NCBI GenBank assembly: GCA_022457065.1
Contig: JAJGBQ010000004.1
Span: 2,418,001-2,482,000 of the forward strand
Length of the DNA: 64,000 nucleotides
Direction of reading: 5' to 3'
From: Curvularia sp. ZM96
Lineage: Eukaryota; Ascomycota; Dothideomycetes; Pleosporales; Pleosporaceae
The stretch's first letter is position 1, and every line of letters begins with the position of its first letter. Below are positions 9,558-18,956 of this stretch, piece after piece. The notes beneath the pieces were generated by a model that was given only the letters and a program-made list of their open reading frames with translations, searched no databases and was not told where the DNA came from. The position numbers were made by a program, and so were the translations under genes.

Positions 9558-10271
9558 GGGAAGGGTACGAGTTTGTAATAGAGATACATGACGCTAGGGA
9601 CATACACTAAAGCTTGTTGCTGTCAAGAATTGAAGGTTACTTATATCTTTTTCTCATTGATGCAAGTTTTGAAGGCTTTAATGAGAGCTGAAATGAACCA
9701 AGAAGAGTGGCCAATGGCGAGATGATGCTTGTTGTAGAGTGTTTAAATTCGTCTTCGAAGGCTTTGTCTACTCAACGTTCTAGACAGCCTTGAACTGTTC
9801 CCTGTTTATAATTTCAGTACTTGCTGCAAACGCCGTGAGAGAACCTTAATATGCGCCACACGTTCGCAATTCTGCTTTTCAACGATAATGTCGCATGTCC
9901 CATAATATCTCTACAAGAAAATCTATCTACTGCCCTACCCGAGCACCTGACTCCCATAGAAAGAGGTTAGTCCGTGCGCTTCGAAGCTTCACCCTTTCTT
10001 GCTGCTCAAAGACAATTTGTGCAGACGTATCTAGCACGCTATTCATTCTAGTAAAACTCAGCAGAGAGAAGATTAGCTGCAATCGTTCGCAGGAGTGTTA
10101 AGATGGGCGAATACAGGCGCCCGCAAACGATGTTGTAAAGCTATAGAAGAAAGAAGATTTTGGTGACGGAGCTCCAATTCTTTATATGTAGATCTACTTA
10201 ACAAAAACAGAAGTCGAACACAGGCGGCAAGAAGAAACAAAAATTAGAAAAAAGGGGGTGAAGAAGGTAAA
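9558..10271. other. Gene-poor spacer
   Basis: Start of a long gene-poor island. I see no domain-bearing frame on either strand. Composition is AT-richer than neighbouring exons, with A-rich runs near 10200-10260. Confidence 0.45.
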
Positions 10272-10370
10272 CAGTCTCTGACCATGAACGGTCACTGACC
10301 AAGGGGCGGTCTCAAACCAAAAGGTCTCAAACCACAGACGGTCACTGACCACAAACGGTGCCTGACCAAT
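10272..10370. repeat. Short degenerate tandem array with palindromic core
   Basis: Six consecutive units of about 16-18 bp with the core GGTCACTGACC, which is an exact inverted repeat (GGTCA-C-TGACC). Variants read GTCTCTGACC, GGTCTCAAACC (twice) and GGTGCCTGACC. Units are separated by short A- or G-rich linkers (for example AAA or AAGGGG). The array sits 80-180 bp past the 3' end of the secreted-protein gene. It could be a protein-binding site array or a remnant of a small mobile element; the sequence does not decide. Confidence 0.7.
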
Positions 10371-10452
10371 CTTTCCAAAGCTTTACAAATGTAAACACTC
10401 TTGTAATGTCCACATATCGCAAAACATACTAACTAACCCGGGCATAGACACT

Positions 10453-10518
10453 CTAGTGCCTGGGGCAGTCAATCCATCCTCCGTTGGTGTGGCAGTGGCT
10501 GCCAACGATGTAAGCCCA
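10453..10518 (-). pseudogene. Stranded last exon of the secreted-protein gene
   Basis: Sixty-six bases, in phase with the gene at 10562-11210, begin with codons for WAYIVG, contain two Cys and end in TAG at 10453. A canonical branch (ACTAAC) and acceptor (CTATAG) lie just upstream, but no GT donor exists at the matching position. It is either a lost exon or one reached through a non-canonical donor. Confidence 0.45.
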
Positions 10519-10561
10519 CTATAGAAATGAGTTAGTAAGCGTCACAATACTATAATATGTT

Positions 10562-11210
10562 CTAACTTAAATTTTGAAAGCCCCCATCACCATGGCGTTC
10601 GAAGGTCTTGGGGGAGTTGAACACGACGACATCATACGTCACGGCGCGGCCAATCTTGGCATCGTATGTGACGGAAGTGACTTGATGCCAACCATCACCG
10701 TGCAGGGAGTATCCAACGTTGCATACAACAACGTTGTGTCCCGGGAATTGAGCAGCAGTGTTCATGGCAACCTCTTGAGTAAATGCCTTGCGACGCTAAG
10801 CAGATTGTTAGCAACTGCGGTGTTATAAGAGCAGATTTTGGGAATAAAATCTTGCCTCAATATCATTGTTGATGTGCCACACAACCCCAAAGACAGTGCG
10901 GGCAATCTCAATGATGCCAGCAGCCATGTCGACGGCGCCGCTACCATGACCACCCCTGCCGCCAGCCCTCAAGGACGCATCAATGCTTGGCTTAGTACCT
11001 TGGGGAATCGCTCCCTCATCGTCAGTGACGTCGCGGCTAAACCATTGTTAGCATTTTCGGGATACAACGGGGTTCCATCGCTTACGGAATAGGCATAAGA
11101 TTGATGGGGTTGGTGACGTTGACGGCAACAGCGCCGGGGATGTCAATAGGGGTAGCCAAGATGGAGGATCCCATCGCAAAAAGGGTAACAAGGGCGGAAA
11201 TCTGAACCAT
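10562..11210 (-). CDS. Small secreted protein, candidate effector-like, unknown function
   Basis: Exons 11210-11086, 11036-10856 and 10795-10562 encode 179 residues. Residues 1-20 form a clear signal peptide (MVQISALVTLFAMGSSILA). Intron 1 (49 bp) runs GTAAGC...GCTAAC...TAG. Intron 2 (60 bp) begins GC (GCAAGA), a GC-AG intron, and has a GCTAAC branch. After exon 3 the frame hits TAG at 10562. However, a further exon-like stretch at 10518-10453 is in phase, follows a perfect ACTAAC branch and a CTATAG acceptor, and carries two Cys before its own stop. The place where its donor should be (10570) reads TTAAGT, not GT. The gene may therefore be truncated by donor loss, or may retain this intron. 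From memory, small secreted fungal proteins with a GDGG[Y/F]xN-WAY end exist, which would support the fourth exon; not verified. No known toxin domain recognised. Confidence 0.65.
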
Positions 11211-13001
11211 TTCGAAGGGTGGAATGTGAATTCGAGAAAGATTTGGAGATCGTTGACGGTTTGAGAAAAGGAGCGTCCGAGTAAAGGAGTGTATGAGAAG
11301 AGAATGTGAAGTGAATGAATGAAAGCTGCTGTGTTTGATGATCGAAGGAAAGAAGGTAATGCTCTCTTTAAATACTACTCTCCTCTTGTGCCCCGCACAA
11401 GAGCTCGCGCTCATCGTATATCAGCTAAACCTTACTTGTAGCTTCTCAACAACGCCAGACGTTACTAATGACATTAGAATCCCTAGTCATGCCCTGGACA
11501 TGTGATCATCCAGAAGCCATCCCCCAGCGGCGTTTTCTCAATCCGCTGCTGGTTGAACTTTACATCATTGGCACCTTCTTGTGGCTTTCCGTGTAAAACG
11601 GTCTGAATCTGCCCGCTTAAAGCTTCGTCACTAGGGTGAAGTTGGAGTGCACATGGCTAAAAGTTTAACGCTGTTTGATTGGCCGCTTGGTTCGAATGAA
11701 ATGGGCTAGATTTCCATCACAAAGATGTAGCGAGGTTTTGAAACATAATGGGAAGGTTATTTGTTTTGACATTTTAGCAAAGCTGTATTACTCTACCTCC
11801 TTTTTGTCAGTCCGCCTTCAGTACGGCTATGACAAGCGACAATAGTTATGTCAAGACTTTGCTAATTTGGATCCAGATCAAACACTACCGTTCATCTTGT
11901 TTTGAGACTTGAATCCCAACTCGCTACTTGAACATTCACTCTCAAATGCATCTGCAAGAAACTAACAATAGTTGCAGCAAGACTAAGTCCTTCAGATGTG
12001 GATTTAATTAGACGGTTTGATGTTTCTAGAACTTTGATAGTATCGCGCTACTTTGCCACTTATCAAAATAAGCCTCAGGCGCACCCATGGTAAGCCATAG
12101 CGGGAGTATCCGGATCCGATCTCCTAGTGCAAACGGTAACCTAATCGTGTATCGCTGAACTGTACTTTATGTAGTACATGACAGCCCTGCAATTAGCCTT
12201 TTATATACACTATACACTGGTCTAGGTGCTCCGTAGACAGCGTATACACTCGCTAACTTACTTACTTGCCTAGATATTCTTCTGGACATGTCTAGTACGG
12301 GAAAGCGTGCTGATTTACAAGCCTGTATTTCATTCCAGCCATGATCGAGCAGCCGGGCCGAATGGTTCAGTGGCCCCAATCATTCCCACGGTCCAAATGG
12401 TGGCCAGATGAGAGATGAACCGTACAACGTATTGCAACCGGAGTATCAATTGAAACAATCGCGCAGATTCGCCGTTGCAACGCTGTAGTACAAGGATACG
12501 CGATGACTTCCTAGCTGGTGCCGTCTGTTTGGCGTCAACTATGTCAAGTCAAAGACATCCTTCAATGTCGAAGCCCTTAAATACTAAACTTTATTTCACA
12601 AACACAGCGAGACACTAATGCAACGATTACAGATAACCAGATGCAGAGCTTATAGCAAAGCAGCAAACTACTTTAAAGAGACGCACTATATTATCACTAG
12701 CAACCGCTTTTCTTCCTTGGCATCGCAATCATCGAGATTGGTTGTTACAGCCAATCAAAGAGAAGAAGCTGCTTTAGATGCGAATGACTAGTTGTCTGCC
12801 ATCTAAATTGATCCTATCTTGTGGGGCTCCTGAGTCCGGAGTACTAAGTGATTGAACACAAATGTCCCTAATCTAATTTCGGGTTTTGAAACACGCTTAG
12901 TAGTAAACATTGGTAGTTTGCTGTAAACAGCGGTGTAATATGTCAGGTGAATGTAAACCTTAATCGAAAAAAGTAGTGCCTGCATTTGGCGATGCATGCT
13001 G
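11211..13001. other. Gene-poor AT-richer island
   Basis: No supported gene on either strand. The first about 200 bp are the promoter of the secreted-protein gene. The rest has many stops in all frames, scattered short TA-rich stretches and no recognisable transposon protein. Mild decay by repeat-induced point mutation is possible, but I could not compute dinucleotide ratios. Confidence 0.45.
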
Positions 13002-13033
13002 CTCCACCTTCACCTTCACTTTCACTTTCACTT
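13002..13033. repeat. Hexanucleotide microsatellite (TTCACC/TTCACT)
   Basis: Five or so tandem copies of a 6-bp unit (CTTCAC/TTTCAC) on the plus strand, next to the tRNA-like element. Confidence 0.75.
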
Positions 13034-13109
13034 GCGCTTCAAACCAAAAGACAAAAAAAATCAAAAATCAAGTGATTAGCTCCCCAGGTACTGAAGCTGC
13101 CCGACGCCC

Positions 13110-13208
13110 GCCTCCCGAATCGAACTCACGTTCTACGGTCGACGGCTGCGCCCCCCTAGCTTGCAGCCCAAATACCTATTGGTTAGTTTTCAGTTTCTGC
13201 TAGGAGGC
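13110..13208 (-). other. tRNA-like remnant
   Basis: On the minus strand AGTTCGATTCG resembles the B box (T-loop) of tRNA genes, and TAACCAATAGGTA resembles an A box about 55-60 nt upstream. GCCTCCT at one end pairs with GGGAGGC at the other (7 bp with one G-T). GCTGC and GCAGC form a middle hairpin. Downstream is a T-run typical of Pol III stops. A proper T stem and a 7-nt anticodon loop are lacking, so this is at best a decayed tRNA or a tRNA-derived element. Confidence 0.3.
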
Positions 13209-14310
13209 CCACCCGATCAGTCTAGAGGAGTATTCACTTGATGGTAAGATATAGAATATTGCGATGTATATACTTGAAGACGCAGGCTAGATAGTAAACG
13301 AAATATAGTGGGAGAGAGTGGATGCGGGATGAGAAGCAGCAAACAATCAGGGTAGCAACGCCACCAAAGGCAAGACAAACAGAAAGTAGTTTCTCAAATG
13401 AACATTACGTTGTTGATTAGGTAAGATGCCTCTTTCATATGGGTGTCAAGTCAAAACATAAAAAGGCCGGGCTCTGAGCAACAGCAGCAACATCACAGAC
13501 CTCGAACCCAAGATACTAGTGAATACTTCATTCTCGTAACAAAGACTAGAAATTCAACCAACAAGATCTGTTGTAAAAATGTCACACATAGTTGTATCAT
13601 AGAGCAGACAGTATCTCAGAGAAATGATTACCGTTTTACAATCTTCTAAAAGAGATTACATAACCAGATCACTCACCAGCTATTGACTCAACTTCATCTT
13701 GTACACAGCCGAACAAAGAAAACATAGGCAATGAACATAAGATTTCAGAACAACTCATACACCGTAACGCATAATGCCCCTAGCCCAACAACCATCAATC
13801 ACACCCGTATTTAAAAAAACGCAGCAAAATCCGCATAACCCAATACCAATATTGCCTCCGCCTCCCTACTTCCATGTCTATATCATCCGTTTACCCTCGA
13901 ATTATACACTGCCTGACTCAGAATAATCAGGTGTCAGATATCCGACCGACAGATGGGGAGATATCAAAGAGAACGAAGAAGATACAGAAGTAAAGAAACA
14001 AAATTGTGTGAAAAGAGTGGAAGAGAGAAGTGAAAGTAGCAAATGTAGAACGAAAAAGAGGAGAGACAAGAGTAACAGATCAATTGAGGAAAAAAAAGGA
14101 AATAGTTGATCTGAGACAAGATGTCCAGTGTACCTTAACATTTTGGGTCTCTGAGTTATGAATCCATAAAGGTCTCGTTGTTTACACAAAAAAGGTATTC
14201 CTTGACATTGCTCATACAATATTGTACATACGTGTACAAAAGGGGTTTTCTATGACTTTCATACCGCACACATACCATATACAAGGCTCGTAGCCCCAAG
14301 CCATTCACCC
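13209..14310. other. Gene-poor spacer before bL19m
   Basis: No gene seen. A 0.3-kb purine-rich stretch on the plus strand around 13960-14100 (GAAGA/AGAG runs) gives an artefactual Leu/Ser-rich minus frame. Confidence 0.45.
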
Positions 14311-15253
14311 CTACCGCTTCTTTCCCCTCCCTGCCTTCTTCTTTCCTCCCATCATCGCCGCCGCTGCGGCCCCACCCTTCTTCTTCTGGCCCTCGGCCGT
14401 CCCCAGTGCGGCCTTCTGTCTCAGGTACATCCTGACCACGTTCTCCACACTACCCCTATCATGCTTGACCGTACGCATATACGTTAATCGCGCACGTCTA
14501 GCCCGCTTAGCCGCGCGCTGCACCACCTCAATGCCTTCAACCAGCGGACTATAAATCTTATACCACATTTCGACACCCACACGGGTAAGCTGGCCGCGCA
14601 GGAGGATGGCGGTGTCGGCGCCCCGCCGCCGGATGTTGATGCAGACACCAGCGAAGGGGTCGCCTGAGCGCTGGCGCACGAGCAGGATGTCGCCGACACG
14701 GGCGCACTCTGGATTGTCTTTTGCGAAGAGGCGGGTTCGTGCACCAGTGGGGTCGAGAAGCTTGATTTGAGAGGAGGTTACGGATGAGATGGGGTGAGGG
14801 CAGGTTTTCTTGACGTTGGAGGCGGAGGGCTTGAAGACGGGAACGCCAAATTGGTGGCCTGGGGTGGTAAGATTAGCATGAATTGTCCAAGTATGAGTGG
14901 TATAGAGTGAGCGTACTCAATCCGTGATTTACATTCTTTTGCTTCATCACGGCTTCCCATTTGGCACTTATCGGCTTCGAGGGCTGTTTCCGTCGGGTGT
15001 GTGTCCTCAATGCCCCATTGATAGGTTGCCCGTTCTCTCCATAGTACTCTGGGTACAATGCCCGGTGCAGACGCTGGCTGAGGTCCTCACGCGGTTGCAA
15101 TCGCTGTTCACGCTTGGCGGGCGGCGGAGGCGCTGTGGTAGAAGGAGCTGCGTCGACAGCAACCGTCTCGGTGCTTGCGAATCTTTTGCATCGTATGGCC
15201 CGGAAGACAACACGCTGGGCCGTTGCCCGCGTGCAGGGTATGGCGGCTGACAT
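14311..15253 (-). CDS. IMG1: Mitochondrial ribosomal protein bL19m
   Basis: Large-subunit protein of the mitochondrial ribosome. Exons 15253-14917 and 14858-14311 (intron 58 bp, GTACGC...GCTAATC...CAG) encode 294 residues. Residues 1-30 are basic and Ser/Thr/Ala-rich with no acid near the start (MSAAIPCTRATAQRVVFRAIRCKRF), a likely import signal. The L19 core includes VGDILLVRQRSGDPFAGVCINIRRRGADTAILLR and the VGVEMWYKIYSPLVEGIEVVQ block. The C-terminus is a Lys/Ala/Gly tail (QKKKGGAAAAAMMGGKKK). The start at 15253 is preferred; an in-frame ATG at 15298 would put acidic residues in front of the presequence. Confidence 0.88.
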
Positions 15254-15953
15254 TGGCGTTGCGGAGTCGGAGATATCACCATGGAAGTTCAGCGTCAAGA
15301 AATTCGAAGTTGCTTACGTCAGCACCGACATGCCAGTCTGCGCCTTCCTGTTTAGCACCTGTTTCACTTATTTACTCCATTTCTTGGAATCATCTTTGAT
15401 ACGATTCTGCGTCATAAGGTCAAATCCATCACGCTGCAAACATCTATTGTGAAATGCTAATCGTAGCTGCCACCTGTGAAGCTATGCCGAAAATGCACGC
15501 CCGTACGCAACCAAGCTCGTGGACACTTGTCCAGTGGAATACAGATCAGAATGAAGGGAATATAAACGAAAAACTTTTGTGGAATGCAAATCACTACCGC
15601 CTGCAGAGAACTGCAATGCATCCGCCCATGCTGAAAAAGGCAGCCCCAAACACCATGCTCCAACTAAAAAAAAGCCAAGGTTGATCACAGGAATGGCCAG
15701 ATAACCTGATGTGGGTATCGAGAAATCCGCCTCGGGCATCCCGTGGTCCCGTTGTTGCCGCTTTTCTACCACATTACTCCAAAGGAAAGGGAGGTCAGAC
15801 GCCTTTGAGATGCAAACCATCCGACGCCATTGGAACTAAGGGACATGTCGAACCGAAGGAATTCAGAGCCTCGCTTGGTTGAGCTGCTCGCTCAGGCCCA
15901 AGATTACGCTGGGTTGCTGGAAAAGCTCGCCCTGAAAGATTGAAGCCAAGTCG
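15254..15953. other. Spacer bL19m / NmrA-like gene
   Basis: Promoter side of bL19m and 3' side of the NmrA-like gene. A minus-strand frame at 15482-15820 contains a hydrophobic stretch but has no family resemblance; I left it uncalled. Confidence 0.4.
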
Positions 15954-17155
15954 TCAGCAATTGATTTGTTCAAAGTCGATCTCGATCTCTCTCCTAGGCG
16001 TCTCTACCTCTTCCATCCAAGTAAGGCCATTGGCAGCCTCTTCTACCGGGAAAACCTCCCCAGCGTACTCTTCCATGGAGCGGTTTCCCTCCCATAGAGA
16101 CAATGCGACGTCGGGGACATCCGGCTCGAGATCAGGTCCAAAGTAAGGCGCTCCTCGCTCACCCAAGGTGTACTCGAGTGCTGCAAGATGCTCCCTGTAA
16201 CCTGCGGGTGTGGGAACGTTGATCATTATGGGGCCCCGTTTGTAGCGGACTGGTCTCCGGAGGCCATTACTAAAGGCTCTGCAAACTTGTTTTGGAGTCA
16301 TTGAGGCAAACGCCAGTGGAACCCTACGTCGGTCAGTACAAAATCCAAAGCAAAGCTGCGTGCGCTGCATCAGCGCTGTGATTTGCGGCCATGTCGTGAC
16401 CGCCTGCGCCATGCGGTAGGAAAATTTGACATTTGAACTGGTGATGCTAGGCCACCTGATGAAACCATTGTGGGGAAACGGCGGTACGAAGTGGATCAAG
16501 ATACACAGATGCAGGATGACGCTTACCGTTTACCGTTCCACTTGCGCGGACCTTCCTTAAATAGCTGGAAGATAGCTGGTCCTACATCGTGCTCCGAGTC
16601 TAGCCAAGGGAGTGGCTGATCTGGGTGGAAGGGGGCTTGCCAAACAAAGCTTCCGTCAGGCTGATGCTCCATGCGAAAGAGGGGGAAATCGAGGCCGGTA
16701 AAGTTGTTGTGGTAGGCACCACAGTAGACAAACGTGGCTGGCAGACCTGTCTGACGGACATATTGCTCGACGGTGAACTTGGGCGCCCACATGGGAAGGG
16801 CCTTCCAGCCATGGCCAAAGACGGAGTGATCGGGCATGCTCGAGTAGATGTAATGTTGGATTCCGGCTTTTTTGGCGACATCGGCTAGCGATCGACCAAT
16901 GGCAACCTCGTCACCCCAGTGCGTGGTATTGATGAAGGCATACTGCGCGCCCCTGAAGAGGTCTTCAAGGAATTTCCTATCCTCGAGTGCGCCAATGAAG
17001 ACAGTGACGTTGTCGAGCTCGGAGAGTTCGCGAGCGACTATTCCGTTCAAGTCTCGCATCTGGGCTCGTACTTGCCATCCCAAAGCGGCCGCGACGCGAA
17101 TGAAGCTCGCCGATTGGCGGCCATTGCTGTTGATGGTAACGACGGTTTTTTGCAT
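15954..17155 (-). CDS. NmrA-like NAD(P)-binding protein
   Basis: Atypical short-chain dehydrogenase fold of the NmrA/HSCARG group, which usually senses NAD(P) redox state or acts as a reductase on secondary products. Exons 17155-16527 and 16323-15954 encode 332 residues. The 203-bp intron is long for this locus (GTAAGC...GACGTAG). The joint reads KWNGKR|VPLAFASMTPKQVCRAF, as expected of the family's substrate half. The N-terminal beta strand is present (KTVVTINSNGRQSASF), but the glycine-rich GxxGxxG loop is replaced by NSNGRQ, so dinucleotide binding may be weak or altered. Other family marks are YIYSSMPDHS and FVYCGAYHNNF. An ATG at 17179 would add eight residues. Confidence 0.75.
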
Positions 17156-18956
17156 TCGTGTGTCGGAAGTGAGGACCAAGAAGAAAGAAGAAAGGAGAAA
17201 GGAGAGTGGGCGGCGAGTGCTAGCGTCCGGAAGCTGACTGGCTGGAGAGAGAAGGCGAGAAAGAGCAGTGAGAGCAGAAGGGGGGGCCGGTGTTTGCTAG
17301 GGCGGTTGTTGGATTTGTATATGGAAATGCAAACCAGGGCCAAGGCGCAAGGATCCCGGGGGTTTGTCACCTGGGGTTCGGGTAAGTGTGTAGGACGTGG
17401 TGGTTGTTTATGGGAGGGCGAAGGCGAGATAAGGCTCAGTGTAAGAGCAAGGTAGTCTTCGCCTGGGAAGGGCCGTCCGTCGGTTGGGCGGGGAGGCAAT
17501 GACGGACCCAAGACGCACGCCCACAATAGCAGCACACAGACTCGGACACAGACAGTCAAGGCTCGTTGATGGTGCAAATCGAGGGCCGTCCACGTGAGTC
17601 GGGTTATGCAGGGTAGGCGGGCCTAGCGGGCGAGTGCTAGAGTCAAGATGGCGGGCCGATTGCAGTACCTTTTGACGTCGACGGTGCTTGGATTGCAGCG
17701 CAGCGCAGCGGTACTTGGGCGTCGCAGCCGGAGAAGCAGGAAAAGCTCGAATTTGAGCCGTTGCTCGTATGACCTTGCAGCCAGGTTTGGCCCTCGTCCT
17801 GGCCATTGCTGGGAAAAGCCTTACCTAATAGTCGACCTGCAAGGGCGAATAGGCTCCGCTTAACATGGCGGCCATCTGACCACGGCCAGGGACGCAGCAC
17901 AGCACGCCAGCCCAACATGGCCGCCGCGGCCTGTGGGCATTACTCGACGATACACGGCGGCGTGTATCGACGCTATGTACGTCGACACGCTGCTGCAGGA
18001 CCTGGGCGCCGTCGCCTTTAGGATACACGCGCAGGCGCAGACACCGATGCAGACACCGACACAGGCACAGGCACGCACACGCAGACACGCCGCTGGTAGG
18101 CTAAGCATAGACGAGGGGATCCACCTTGGAATCTACTAGCAAAATACAAAGGATTCAAACAAGAGGGGCGCTGGCCGTGAATCGATGCGGGGAGTGGGAT
18201 ACACTAGGGACTGTAACAGCGCTGTACTCCCAGGGCCGGCAAGCAAGACTCTCCCACACCCATGGCCATGCACGGGCAGACTGCTGTGCCGGCGACGATG
18301 ATGATGATGGTTTGCTTGGCGCTGGGAACCTCTCTCATCTAATCGTCGTGTGAGAAGAGGTGCTGTCAGGCGAGAGAAGGATTACTCCGAGTTGCGTTGC
18401 AAGGGGACATCACGGTGTCACTTCTTGGCACAGAGATTTCTTTGACTAACTGAAACAAGCCCTTAAGCTGTCCATTCTTAGCGGCACTGTTCTGTGAACG
18501 TCCAAAGTGGAAACTCGTTGCTGCCACTGCTGTTACCGCACCACTTCCCCACACCCAGCAGCGGGTACCCATTGCCAGATTCCGCGTAGTATACATGTAT
18601 CGCTTTGCTGGCCCGCCTCGCCACGAACAAAGCACGCCGCGGGCCACCGCCTTTTTCTATTCTGGTTGCGCGTCCGCCCGTCATGAGAGGAGGTGGATGG
18701 CCAACGGCCGTTTTCGCCAGGCCCCGTTGATAGCAAGCCGAGCCGGGATATTGTCGCGTAAGGCCAATGATTCACCCAACCCAATCCTCGACGTTGCAGA
18801 CGTGCATCGGGCTGATCCCGGGCGTCACCAGACCCTGGGGACGGCGAGCCAGCCATGCCATCCATCAAATAAACAATTTCCATCGCCAGGCTGCAGCCCA
18901 CAGCAGCCACAATTAACTGTGGTACCCCCAGCACGCCTCAGCGTGCATGCCCGCCC
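17156..18956. other. Long GC-rich spacer
   Basis: No supported gene in 1.8 kb. The left part is the promoter of the NmrA-like gene; the right part is the 3' flank of the asparaginase gene. Several open frames on both strands overlap one another and have skewed Arg/Ala/Ser composition, which marks them as GC-rich shadows. A degenerate CAGACACCGA/CAGGCA repeat lies at about 18030-18090. Confidence 0.45.
18027..18092. repeat. Degenerate GCAGACACCGA / CAGGCACA repeat
   Basis: Consecutive imperfect 6- to 11-bp units (GCAGACACCGAT, GCAGACACCGAC, ACAGGCACAGGCACG, CACACGCAGACACG) on the plus strand in a non-coding spacer. Confidence 0.6.

Noticed and set aside
13902..14219. Leu/Ser-rich minus frame resembling a membrane protein
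   Set aside because: It is the translation of a purine-rich run on the plus strand (GAAGA/AGAG repeats), not a gene.
15482..15820. Minus-strand frame with a hydrophobic stretch
   Set aside because: No recognisable family, no supporting splice sites, and composition typical of spacer DNA; hydrophobicity alone is not enough.
17408..18139. Several overlapping frames on both strands in the GC-rich spacer
   Set aside because: They overlap each other in different phases, are Arg/Ala/Ser-biased and contain no domain; best explained as GC-rich shadows.
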